64,000 bases of DNA. Source: Pseudomonas abietaniphila. GTDB taxonomy: Bacteria > Pseudomonadota > Gammaproteobacteria > Pseudomonadales > Pseudomonadaceae. Position 1 is the stretch's first letter. Each line of letters opens with the position of its first letter. The DNA lies in assembly GCF_900100795.1 (NCBI RefSeq), contig NZ_FNCO01000014.1, positions 1-64,000 on the forward strand, in the 5' to 3' direction. The position numbers were made by a program, and so were the translations under genes. Below the pieces are notes generated by a model. That model was given only the letters and a program-made list of their open reading frames with translations, did not search any database and had not been told where the DNA came from. Of this stretch, positions 1 through 7,891 are shown one piece after another.

Positions 1-78
1 GAAGTTTTCAAAGTTTCCTTTGCAACTTCAACCACTTGCGCTTCGTTCGACTTACCGTCTCACGTCAGCGGGAGGCGA

Positions 79-106
79 ATTCTACAGCGTTACAACCTGC
101 TGTCAA
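79..106 (-). promoter_or_regulatory. Strong sigma-70 promoter, proximal of a tandem pair (probable rRNA operon promoter)
   Basis: On the minus strand there is a perfect -35 box TTGACA (106-101), a 16-base spacer and a -10 box TAGAAT (84-79). A GC-rich discriminator (TCGCCTCCCGC) follows. Transcription would run toward position 1 and out of the window. The downstream leader (about 70-1) carries no ORF. This layout and sequence style match Pseudomonas rrn leader regions as I remember them. The 16S gene itself is not in the window, so the identity of the operon is inference. Confidence 0.8.
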
Positions 107-226
107 CTCCTTTCTCACCGCTGTCGATTCAAGCATCTGAACCGAAGCGCTTCCTCGCTGCTTACTTCGTCCAACTCGTTGATTATCAAGGAGTTTTCCG
201 TTTCTTCTGCGCCGGAAGTGGGGCGA

Positions 227-254
227 ATTATAGAGACATTCAGAGGAGCGTCAA
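227..254 (-). promoter_or_regulatory. Strong sigma-70 promoter, distal of a tandem pair (probable rRNA operon promoter)
   Basis: On the minus strand there is a -35 box TTGACG (254-249), a 16-base spacer and a perfect -10 box TATAAT (232-227). The discriminator is GC-rich (TCGCCCC), as expected for promoters under stringent control. It lies 148 bases upstream of the second promoter and has the same 16-base spacing. Tandem promoters of this strength with no ORF behind them indicate a stable-RNA operon beyond the left edge. Confidence 0.78.
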
Positions 255-302
255 CCCCTATTTTCATTAAATTGTCATATCGGTCAGAAATAGCCTCAAA
301 CT

Positions 303-332
303 CAAAGGGGCGAGCCTTTCGGCCCGCCCCTT
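303..332 (-). terminator. Intrinsic terminator downstream of bauC
   Basis: On the minus strand a 10-bp GC-rich stem (GGGGCGGGCC / GGCTCGCCCC, one G-U pair) is closed by a GAAA tetraloop and flanked by AAA/TTT. It sits about 12 bases after the bauC stop codon. It separates bauC transcription from the rrn-type promoters. Confidence 0.8.
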
Positions 333-343
333 TCCAGACACGA

Positions 344-1837
344 TTACAAGCTTGGGAATGCGAATTGCGAAGCCTCATGGCTTGCGCGTTGAGGCCAGCG
401 CTGCGTAATCGCCTTGCGGCGGGTATAAAAACGCACGCCATCGGGGCCATACGCATGGAGATCGCCAAACAAGGAACGCTTCCATCCGCCAAAGCTGTGA
501 TACGCCACAGGGACTGGCAGCGGAACGTTGACGCCGACCATGCCGACTTCGATCTCATCGCAAAACAGGCGCGCCGCCTCGCCATCACGAGTGAAGATGC
601 AGGTGCCATTGCCGTATTCGTGATCGTTGATCAGTTGCATGGCTTGCTCAAGGCTGTTCACCCGTACGATGCACAGCACCGGACCGAAGATCTCTTCTTT
701 ATAGATACGCATCTCGGGAGTGACCTGGTCGAACAGGCAACCACCCAGGAAGAAGCCGTCTTCATGACCTGAAACCGTCAGGCCACGACCATCCACAACC
801 AGCTTGGCACCGGCACTGACACCGTCTTCTATATAGCCACTGACTTTGTCGCGATGCTGCCCTGTCACCAACGGCCCCATGTCCAGCCCGCACGTCGTGC
901 CTGCACCAATTTTCAGCGCCTTGATCTGCGGCACGAGTTTGGCGACCAACGCGTCGGCAACCTGATCGCCTACGCACACAGCCACCGAAATGGCCATGCA
1001 GCGTTCACCGCAGGAACCGTAGGCCGCGCCCATCAATGCACTCACGGCGTTGTCCAGATCGGCATCCGGCATCAGCACGGCATGGTTCTTCGCACCGCCC
1101 AACGCCTGAACGCGTTTGCCGCGTGCAGTCGCTTCTTTATAGATGTACTCGGCAATCGGCGTTGAGCCTACAAAACTCAGCGCTTTGACTTCCGGCGCCT
1201 CGATCAGCGCGTCGACCGCAGCTTTGTCGCCATGCACAACGTTCAATACGCCCTTGGGCAAGCCTGCTTCGTGCAGCAATTGAGCGATCAACAGCGTGGA
1301 GCTTGGATCACGCTCGGAAGGCTTGAGGATGAAGCAGTTGCCGCAAGCAATCGCCAGCGGGTACATCCACAGCGGCACCATGGCGGGGAAGTTGAATGGC
1401 GTGATGCCGGCGACGACACCCAGTGGCTGGAAATCGGACCATGCGTCAATGTTGGGACCGACGTTGCGGCTGTACTCGCCCTTGAGGATTTCCGGCGCGG
1501 CGCTGGCGTATTCGACGTTCTCAATACCACGCTTGAGCTCACCCGCCGCATCTTCCAGGGTCTTGCCGTGCTCCTCACTGATCAATTGAGCAATACGAGC
1601 CTCGTTCTGCTCCAGCAGTTGCTTGAAACGGAACATCACCTGAGCGCGCTTGGCGGGCGGCGTATTGCGCCACGCTGGAAAGGCGGCTTTGGCCGAGTCG
1701 ATAGCCTGCTGCACGGTTTCACGGCTGGCCAAGGGAACCTTGTGAATCGCCTGACCAGTGGACGGGTTGAAGACGTCGGCGGTACGACCGGTGTCGCTGA
1801 CAAACTCGCCATGAATCAGGTGTTGAATGGTGCTCAT
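344..1837 (-). CDS. bauC: CoA-acylating (methyl)malonate-semialdehyde dehydrogenase
   Basis: A 497-residue member of the MmsA/IolA branch of the aldehyde dehydrogenase superfamily. These enzymes oxidise malonic or methylmalonic semialdehyde with NAD+ and CoA to acetyl-CoA or propionyl-CoA plus CO2. Visible motifs are the NAD-binding TPFNFP (about 146-151), FVGSTP (222-227) and the catalytic Cys280 in the family motif GERCMA. The length is typical. The start is supported by GGAG 10 bases upstream. The next gene upstream is the omega-aminotransferase bauA, 69 bases away on the same strand. This matches the P. aeruginosa bau cluster, where the enzyme disposes of malonic semialdehyde from beta-alanine. 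Valine catabolism (mmsA) is the alternative role; the neighbours favour bauC. Confidence 0.9.
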   Translation of the reverse strand: MSTIQHLIHGEFVSDTGRTADVFNPSTGQAIHKVPLASRETVQQAIDSAKAAFPAWRNTPPAKRAQVMFRFKQLLEQNEARIAQLISEEHGKTLEDAAGELKRGIENVEYASAAPEILKGEYSRNVGPNIDAWSDFQPLGVVAGITPFNFPAMVPLWMYPLAIACGNCFILKPSERDPSSTLLIAQLLHEAGLPKGVLNVVHGDKAAVDALIEAPEVKALSFVGSTPIAEYIYKEATARGKRVQALGGAKNHAVLMPDADLDNAVSALMGAAYGSCGERCMAISVAVCVGDQVADALVAKLVPQIKALKIGAGTTCGLDMGPLVTGQHRDKVSGYIEDGVSAGAKLVVDGRGLTVSGHEDGFFLGGCLFDQVTPEMRIYKEEIFGPVLCIVRVNSLEQAMQLINDHEYGNGTCIFTRDGEAARLFCDEIEVGMVGVNVPLPVPVAYHSFGGWKRSLFGDLHAYGPDGVRFYTRRKAITQRWPQRASHEASQFAFPSL

Positions 1838-1906
1838 GCCTTAACTCCGAAAAAAAGTAGCCCGCAAGCGCAGCCCACGCTGCGCCTGTTGATAAAAGAG
1901 AGGGAA

Positions 1907-3253
1907 TCAGTCGATCTGATTGAGCGCTTCGCCCACCGCATCGAACATGCGATCCAGATCCTGCGGCTTGCTGTTGAACGTTGGCCCGAACTGCAGAGTG
2001 TCGCCGCCAAAGCGCACATAGAAACCGGCTTTCCACAGCTTCATAGCCGTCTCAAAAGGACGAACGATCATGTCGCCGTCGCGCGCCGCGAGCTGAACCG
2101 CGCCTGCCAAGCCATAGTTGCGGATATCGACCACGTTCTTGCTGCCTTTGAGACCATGCAGCGAGTTTTCGAAGTGCGGCGCGGTTTCCGCGACTTGCTG
2201 CACCAGGTTTTCACGTTGGAGGATCTCCAGCGCGGCAAGGCCGGCTGCACACGCGACCGGGTGTGCCGAATAGGTGTAACCGTGAGGGAATTCGACCGCG
2301 TATTCAGGCGTTGGCTGATTCATGAACGTCTGGTAGATCTCGCTGCTCGCAATCACCGCACCCATCGGGATTGCACCGTTGGTGACTTGCTTGGCGATAC
2401 ACATCAGATCAGGGGTCACACCGAAGCTGTCAGCACCGAACATCGAACCCGTGCGGCCAAAGCCGGTGATGACTTCGTCGAAGATCAGCAGGATGTTGTG
2501 TTGATCGCAGATTTCGCGCAGGCGTTTGAGGTAGCCCTGGGGCGGAACGATCACGCCCGCAGACCCCGCCATCGGCTCGACGATGACTGCGGCGATATTC
2601 GAGGCGTCGTGCAGCTCGATCAACTTCAGCATTTCATCGGCCAAGGCGACGCCACCCTGTTCCGGCATGCCGCGAGAGTAGGCATTGCTGGCAAGCAAGG
2701 TGTGAGGCAGGTGGTCGACGTCCATCAACTGACCGAACATCTTACGGTTGCCGTTAACACCACCCAGGCTGGTGCCTGCGATGTTCACGCCGTGATAACC
2801 CCGGGCACGGCCAATCATCTTGGTCTTGGTCGCCTGACCTTTGAGGCGCCAGTACGCACGAACCATTTTCACGGCGGTGTCAGCGCACTCAGAGCCGGAG
2901 TCGGTATAGAAGACGTGATTCAGATTGCCTGGCGTCAGATCGGTGATCTTTTCCGCCAGTTGGAAGGACAGTGGATGGCCGAACTGGAAAGCCGGCGAGT
3001 AATCGAGTGTGCCCAGCTGCTTGGCAACGGCTTCCTGAATCTCCTTGCGGGTATGACCGGCGCCGCAGGTCCACAGGCCGGACAAGCCGTCGTAAATCTT
3101 GCGACCTTTATCGTCTGTCAGGTAACTGCCATGCGCTGCAACGATCAGTCGAGGATCGCGCTGGAAATTGCGGTTGGCGGTGTAGGGCATCCAGTGCGCA
3201 TCAAGCTTCAGCTGGCTGGCCAGAGACATATCGGACGATTCAGGCATATTCAT
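1907..3253 (-). CDS. bauA: Beta-alanine (omega-amino acid):pyruvate aminotransferase
   Basis: A class III PLP aminotransferase of 448 residues from the chosen ATG. It transfers the amino group of beta-alanine and other omega-amines to pyruvate. The PLP lysine is Lys288 in CIAKQVTNG, the same number as in the well-studied P. putida omega-amino acid:pyruvate transaminase. The acidic PLP-ring contact is in LIFDEVITGFGRTG (256-269). The reading frame extends 14 codons further upstream, but 3253 has a GAGG site 9 bases before it and gives the family length. It is co-directional with bauC and divergent from bauR. Its product, malonic semialdehyde, is the bauC substrate. Confidence 0.9.
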   Translation of the reverse strand: MNMPESSDMSLASQLKLDAHWMPYTANRNFQRDPRLIVAAHGSYLTDDKGRKIYDGLSGLWTCGAGHTRKEIQEAVAKQLGTLDYSPAFQFGHPLSFQLAEKITDLTPGNLNHVFYTDSGSECADTAVKMVRAYWRLKGQATKTKMIGRARGYHGVNIAGTSLGGVNGNRKMFGQLMDVDHLPHTLLASNAYSRGMPEQGGVALADEMLKLIELHDASNIAAVIVEPMAGSAGVIVPPQGYLKRLREICDQHNILLIFDEVITGFGRTGSMFGADSFGVTPDLMCIAKQVTNGAIPMGAVIASSEIYQTFMNQPTPEYAVEFPHGYTYSAHPVACAAGLAALEILQRENLVQQVAETAPHFENSLHGLKGSKNVVDIRNYGLAGAVQLAARDGDMIVRPFETAMKLWKAGFYVRFGGDTLQFGPTFNSKPQDLDRMFDAVGEALNQID

Positions 3254-3378
3254 TGGAATTAACCTCACAAGGGTGTGGGTGGCCTGTCTTCGCACAGTTA
3301 AGCCAGCGCAGGGAGCAGGACCGGGTTGCAGCTAACTTGCCACGGGCATAAAGTCTGGAAAACCCTGCTTTTATGATC

Positions 3379-3399
3379 TTTAGTTGGCCGATTACTAAA
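3379..3399. promoter_or_regulatory. Inverted repeat abutting the bauR start (candidate LysR operator)
   Basis: TTTAGT and ACTAAA form a perfect 6-bp dyad separated by 9 bases, ending two bases before the bauR ATG at 3402. It lies in the bauR-bauA divergent region, where a LysR regulator normally binds. It is not an exact T-N11-A box. Because it occupies the place of the Shine-Dalgarno sequence, it could also affect bauR translation. Confidence 0.4.
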
Positions 3400-3401
3400 C
3401 T

Positions 3402-4322
3402 ATGAGCACACGACGTTCCGATCCACTGGCACAAGTCAGCGACTTTGATATCCGCCTGCTGCGCATCTTTCGAAGCGTAGTCGAATCGGGGGGCTTCTCT
3501 GCCGCCGAAAGCGCGCTGGGCATTGGTCGCTCGGCGATCAGCCAACAGATGAGCGATCTGGAGCAGCGTCTGGGTTTACGCTTGTGTCAACGTGGCCGCG
3601 CGGGGTTTTCTCTGACAGAAGAAGGCCGTGAGGTCTATCAGTCGTCACTGCAGCTATTAAGTGCGCTGGAAAGTTTTCGCACAGAAGTAAATGGCCTTCA
3701 CCGACACCTGCGCGGCGAGCTGAACATTGGCCTGACGGATAACCTGGTCACCCTTCCCCACATGCGAATCACCCACGCGCTGTCACAACTCAAGGAGCGT
3801 GGACCGGATGTGCACATCAACATCCGCATGATCGCGCCCAACGAAGTGGAGCAAGGCGTGCTCGATGGCAGTTTGCATGTCGGCGTTGTGCCCCAGGCCA
3901 GCGCCTTGTCCGGCCTTGAATACCAGCCGCTCTACAGTGAACGCTCCCTGCTCTACTGCGCCGTAGGTCATCCATTGTTTTACGTCGATGACGCGCAACT
4001 GGGTGATGACCGTCTCGCCGATCAGGAGGCCATCGCACCGACCTTTCGTTTGCCTGCGGACATTCAGGCTCACTACCAGGCGCTCAAATGCACCGCCAGC
4101 GCTTCGGACCGGGAAGGCATGGCATTTCTGATTCTCACAGGACGCTATATGGGGTATCTGCCGGACCACTACGCGAGCTTCTGGGTCCAGCAAGGCAGAT
4201 TGAGAGCGTTAAAGCCGCAGTCCCGATTTTATGACCTGAGTCTTGTAACCGTGACACGAAAGGGGCGTCGCCCCCATTTGGTGCTGGAAAGTTTTCTGGA
4301 AAGTCTGGCTGCCACACGATGA
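3402..4322 (+). CDS. bauR: LysR-family regulator of beta-alanine catabolism
   Basis: A 306-residue LysR-type regulator with an N-terminal winged HTH (about residues 10-70, containing FSAAESALGIGRSAISQQMS) and a C-terminal effector-binding domain. It is transcribed divergently from bauA-bauC across a 148-base gap, the classic LysR arrangement. In P. aeruginosa the equivalent PA0133/BauR activates the bau genes in response to beta-alanine. The assignment here rests on that neighbourhood plus the fold. No clear Shine-Dalgarno sequence precedes the ATG; a dyad occupies that position. Confidence 0.82.
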   Translation: MSTRRSDPLAQVSDFDIRLLRIFRSVVESGGFSAAESALGIGRSAISQQMSDLEQRLGLRLCQRGRAGFSLTEEGREVYQSSLQLLSALESFRTEVNGLHRHLRGELNIGLTDNLVTLPHMRITHALSQLKERGPDVHINIRMIAPNEVEQGVLDGSLHVGVVPQASALSGLEYQPLYSERSLLYCAVGHPLFYVDDAQLGDDRLADQEAIAPTFRLPADIQAHYQALKCTASASDREGMAFLILTGRYMGYLPDHYASFWVQQGRLRALKPQSRFYDLSLVTVTRKGRRPHLVLESFLESLAATR

Positions 4323-4534
4323 GGCCGAAAAGCGCTACACCGACAGAACTAAACGCGATCTAGAATGCGTTTATAAATTTTAAAATCGTTATTTTTCATA
4401 AAGATAAACAATATAGAACAGTAGCTACCTGATCGACTGGACAGGTTTTTGCAACAACGGCCAGTGTCGGTATAGCGCGAGACGATCTCACGCGCATCGC
4501 CGACATGGCCAAACACAAAAACCGAGAGTCCAGC

Positions 4535-5920
4535 ATGCAGCCTGAAGCGCCCGACAATAACGACCTGATCTACGGCCTCAACGACAGACCCAGCCCGGCA
4601 CCCGCGACCCTGGCTGCCATTCAGCACGTGCTCGCGGCCTTCGTCGGCATCATCACGCCGCCACTGATCATCGGGTCGGCATTAGGACTGGGCGCTTACT
4701 TGCCTTACCTGATCAGCATGGCGTTGATGGTTTCAGGTGTTGGCACGTTCATCCAGGCGCGTCGTCCGTTCGGTATCGGTGCGGGAATGATTTGCCTGCA
4801 AGGGACCAGCTTCGCGTTTCTCGGCGCGGTGCTGTCAGCGGGGTTCATGGTCAAGCAGCGTGGTGGCAGCCCCGAAGACATCATGGCGATGGTGTTCGGT
4901 GTGTGTTTCTTCGGCGCCATCGTGCAGATTGTCCTCAGCCGTTTTATCGGCCAGTTGCGCCGCATCATCACGCCGTTGGTGACCGGCATCGTGATCACGC
5001 TGATCGGCGTCAGCCTGATCAAGGTCGGCGTGACTGACTTGGGCGGAGGCTTCAACGCCCCCGATTTTGGCGAGCCGATCAACCTTGCGCTGGGCGTTTT
5101 CGTGCTGTTGGTGATCATTCTGCTTAACCGCTCCAGCCCCCCGTGGGTGCGTCTGTCGGCAATCATCATCGGGCTTGCGGTCGGGAGCATCGCGGCATGG
5201 TTCTGTGGAAAACTCACGCCCCACGCCATCAGCGGCGTTGCGTTGATCAGCATGCCTATGCCTTTCCGGTTCGGATTCAATTTTGACTGGTCGGCATTCC
5301 TGCCGGTCGCACTGATATATCTGATCAGCAGTATCGAAACCGTCGGCGACCTGACCGCCAACTGCATGCTTTCTCGCGAACCGATCAAAGGCCCTGGTTA
5401 CATTGCCCGTCTCAAAGGCGGCGTACTGGGTGATGGCGTGAGTTGCATGATCGCCGCCACCTTCAGCGCCTTTCCCAACACCACGTTCGCCCAGAATAAT
5501 GGCGTGATTCAGCTCACGGGCGTTGCCAGTCGTTATGTAGGGCTCTACATCGGCGCGATCCTTTTTCTACTCGGACTTTTCCCGGTCATCGGTGCGATTC
5601 TTCAGCAAATCCCGAAGCCCGTGCTGGGCGGCGCGACCCTGGTGATGTTCGGCAGCGTGGCCGCCGCTGGCGTTCGGATCCTGGCGCAATCCACGCTGGA
5701 TCGCCGCAGCATGTTGATCATTGCGACGTCGTTCGGCGTCGGCCTGGGCATCGCCGCGCAACCGACCTTGCTGCACCATTTGCCACAGCTGGTACAAAAC
5801 CTGTTTGATTCGGCGATCACCAGTGGCGGTCTGACGGCGATTGCGATGTGTCTGTTGTTGCCAGAGAGCAAAGAGACCCTTGCAGAAAAAAAGCAGGAGA
5901 TGGAGGCATTGGAGCACTAA
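4535..5920 (+). CDS. NCS2-family nucleobase:cation symporter (xanthine/uracil/urate type)
   Basis: A 461-residue polytopic membrane protein of the NAT/NCS2 family, which imports xanthine, urate or uracil with protons. The family signature QNNGVIQLTG is intact and nearly identical to that of E. coli XanQ. An acidic TM motif (SSIETVGDLTANC) also matches. A start at 4535 is preferred because GAGAG precedes it; an in-frame ATG at 4505 adds ten residues but lacks a ribosome site. The gene is followed by a RutR-like regulator and lies near purine salvage genes, which supports a purine or pyrimidine base substrate. The exact base cannot be read from sequence. Confidence 0.85.
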   Translation: MQPEAPDNNDLIYGLNDRPSPAPATLAAIQHVLAAFVGIITPPLIIGSALGLGAYLPYLISMALMVSGVGTFIQARRPFGIGAGMICLQGTSFAFLGAVLSAGFMVKQRGGSPEDIMAMVFGVCFFGAIVQIVLSRFIGQLRRIITPLVTGIVITLIGVSLIKVGVTDLGGGFNAPDFGEPINLALGVFVLLVIILLNRSSPPWVRLSAIIIGLAVGSIAAWFCGKLTPHAISGVALISMPMPFRFGFNFDWSAFLPVALIYLISSIETVGDLTANCMLSREPIKGPGYIARLKGGVLGDGVSCMIAATFSAFPNTTFAQNNGVIQLTGVASRYVGLYIGAILFLLGLFPVIGAILQQIPKPVLGGATLVMFGSVAAAGVRILAQSTLDRRSMLIIATSFGVGLGIAAQPTLLHHLPQLVQNLFDSAITSGGLTAIAMCLLLPESKETLAEKKQEMEALEH

Positions 5921-6004
5921 TTTCCACTGCCAACGCTTGTCGGATTGTCACGGGTGCGTTATCTGTTCACCCCGTCGCACCCAATGATCCGTCTGGAACC
6001 GCCC

Positions 6005-6664
6005 ATGACCCTTGAAGTCCCTGCTCACAGCGCCAGCGCCACCAAACCGGCGAGCCGCATTCGTCAAAAGAATGAAGAAGCGATCATGAAAGCTGCCGAG
6101 GACGAGTTCGCCCGTCACGGATTCAAAGGCACCAGCATGAACACGATCGCGCAGAATGCAGGCCTGCCAAAAGCCAACCTGCACTATTACTTCACCAACA
6201 AGCTAGGTCTGTACATCGCGGTCCTGAGTAACATCATTCAACTGTGGGACAGCACCTTCAACCATTTGAAGGTTGAAGACGATCCGGCGCAGGCCTTGGC
6301 CCATTACATCCGCGCAAAAATGGAATTCTCCCGTCGCCAGCCGCAGGCTTCTCGCATCTTCGCGATGGAAATCATCAGTGGCGGCGAATGCCTGAACGAG
6401 TACTTCAGCCAGGATTATCGCCAATGGTTTCAGGGGCGGGCCGGCGTGTTTCAGGCCTGGATTGACGCAGGCAAAATGGACCCGGTCGATCCGGTTCACC
6501 TGATCTTCCTGCTGTGGGGCAGCACGCAGCATTACGCTGACTTCGCCACGCAGATCTGCCAGGTCACCGGCCGTACACGCCTGACCAAGCAAGACATGGA
6601 AGAAGCGGGCAATAACCTGATTCGCATCATCCTCAAGGGTTGCGGGCTCACGCCACCGGTCTGA
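6005..6664 (+). CDS. TetR-family regulator, RutR-like
   Basis: A 219-residue TetR regulator. The N-terminal HTH (about residues 30-75) contains GTSMNTIAQNAGLPKANLHY. The C-terminal domain closely follows E. coli RutR (PQASRIFAMEI, the DPVHLIFLLWGSTQHYADFA segment). RutR binds uracil/thymine and controls pyrimidine and purine catabolism. Here the gene directly follows the nucleobase permease (84 bases) and probably controls it. The upstream part of the ORF (5945-6004) looks like leader; the ATG at 6005 is preferred, although no start has a good ribosome site. Confidence 0.82.
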   Translation: MTLEVPAHSASATKPASRIRQKNEEAIMKAAEDEFARHGFKGTSMNTIAQNAGLPKANLHYYFTNKLGLYIAVLSNIIQLWDSTFNHLKVEDDPAQALAHYIRAKMEFSRRQPQASRIFAMEIISGGECLNEYFSQDYRQWFQGRAGVFQAWIDAGKMDPVDPVHLIFLLWGSTQHYADFATQICQVTGRTRLTKQDMEEAGNNLIRIILKGCGLTPPV

Positions 6665-6700
6665 TCCACGAACCACCTTAGCGTCTGGCTGGAACCGTCA

Positions 6701-7294
6701 ATGCCTTCAACCCTCGTCGGCCCTTGCGAATTTCGCGAGGAGATTCGCAAGAGCCGCTTCATAACGCTTGCGGCGCCCATCAACAGCCCGGCCGACGCTC
6801 AAGCGTTCATCGAGCAGAACAGTGACTTCAATGCCACGCATAACTGCTGGGCCTGGAAACTGGGTGCGCAATACCGCAGCACGGACGACGGCGAGCCGGG
6901 TGGTACGGCCGGTCGGCCGATTCTGGCGGCCATTGAAGCGCAGGATTTCGACCAGGTCGTGGTGCTGGTGATTCGCTGGTACGGCGGAATCCAGTTGGGC
7001 ACCGGCGGATTGGCGCGGGCCTATGGTGGCGGGGCCAATAAATGCCTGCAACAGGCCGCACGCTTGCCACTGATCAATCGTGTCTCATTGACCTTAGACT
7101 GCACGTTCAGCGAACTGGCGCTGGTGAAGTTGCGGCTCGCCGAACTCAATGGCGTGGTGGGAAACGAAGATTTCCTCTCCAATGGCGTCGCGCTCTCAAT
7201 CGCGGTAGGGCCTGAGCAGATCGACACCTTGCAGCGCCAGCTTTCTGACCTCAGTCGCGGACGCATCGTGCTCCAGCGCAAACCCGACCTCTGA
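6701..7294 (+). CDS. YigZ/IMPACT-family protein (UPF0029)
   Basis: A 197-residue protein with the UPF0029 N-terminal domain (conserved ATHNCWAW, DDGEPGGTAGRPI, and RWYGGIQLGTGGLARAYGG at about 90-108) and a C-terminal ferredoxin-like DUF1949 domain. Eukaryotic IMPACT proteins regulate the Gcn2 pathway. The bacterial role is not settled, and a nucleic-acid or ribosome-related function is usually suggested. It lies 36 bases after the TetR gene and may be co-transcribed with it. Confidence 0.85.
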   Translation: MPSTLVGPCEFREEIRKSRFITLAAPINSPADAQAFIEQNSDFNATHNCWAWKLGAQYRSTDDGEPGGTAGRPILAAIEAQDFDQVVVLVIRWYGGIQLGTGGLARAYGGGANKCLQQAARLPLINRVSLTLDCTFSELALVKLRLAELNGVVGNEDFLSNGVALSIAVGPEQIDTLQRQLSDLSRGRIVLQRKPDL

Positions 7295-7891
7295 TCTGAC
7301 CCGTTGCGCGTTCTTGAGGATGTGACGGTTGCCCACAACTACTGTGCATCCGCCTGTGGACAAGCTGAGCACATACCCCCGCAGGCCTTGATTCACATGG
7401 GTTAGCGGGTTCTGGTTATTTTTTAACCAAACCACTTATCCACCGTATAAATAGACCAGAAAACAGGGTGTTAGAGTGCCTTATCGCCACCCGCTCCTAC
7501 TCTGCGCGGGCTTATACCCAGTATTTGAGCTTGCGCACATTAACTGTGGAACAACCTGTGGATAACAGGTGCAACGCTGTCCACAGTGCCGGGGATATCT
7601 TGCTCGCCGCCGACTGGTCATTTTTCATACAAGTTTATTGAACCAAATTGACTCGCCAGTGAAATGCGGCGCCCAGTCATGGTGCTCCTGCGCCCCCCAC
7701 GAATCTATCTGTTCAACGTGCAAGGGCGTTCCGGCGAGGGATAAGGTTCCTGGGCCGGCCGCCTGCATGCCATGTCCCAGCCGGATTCAGAGCGGATCGT
7801 GGTACCCACCTATCAATACCGCGCTAAAAACCTGACCAGCTGGCCAAGAAATTGCTAAGTGCAGTAGCGATCCTTTGTAATCGAGCCCGTC
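7295..7891. other. 600-bp intergenic region with DnaA-box-like cluster
   Basis: No convincing gene is seen. The segment 7355-7587 holds several 9-mers close to the DnaA box: TGTGGACAA (7355-7363), TTATCCACC (7436-7444), TGTGGAACA (7545-7553), a perfect TGTGGATAA (7557-7565) and TGTCCACAG (7579-7587). An AT-rich dyad GGTTA-TTTTT-TAACC lies at 7414-7428. The rest (7600-7891) should contain the promoter of the ABC operon, but I could not define it. Confidence 0.45.

Noticed and set aside
20..772. 250-codon plus-strand ORF at the left edge
   Set aside because: It runs across the rrn-type promoters, the terminator and the antisense of bauC, with no ribosome site or family resemblance.
1232..3262. 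676-codon plus-strand ORF opposite bauC-bauA
   Set aside because: It is the antisense frame of two well-supported enzymes; its length comes from high GC. Its composition (rich in Arg, His and Gln) is that of a shadow frame.
7355..7587. DnaA boxes as a replication origin
   Set aside because: The usual Pseudomonas oriC genes (dnaA, dnaN, rpmH, gyrB) are absent, and no long AT-rich unwinding region is seen.
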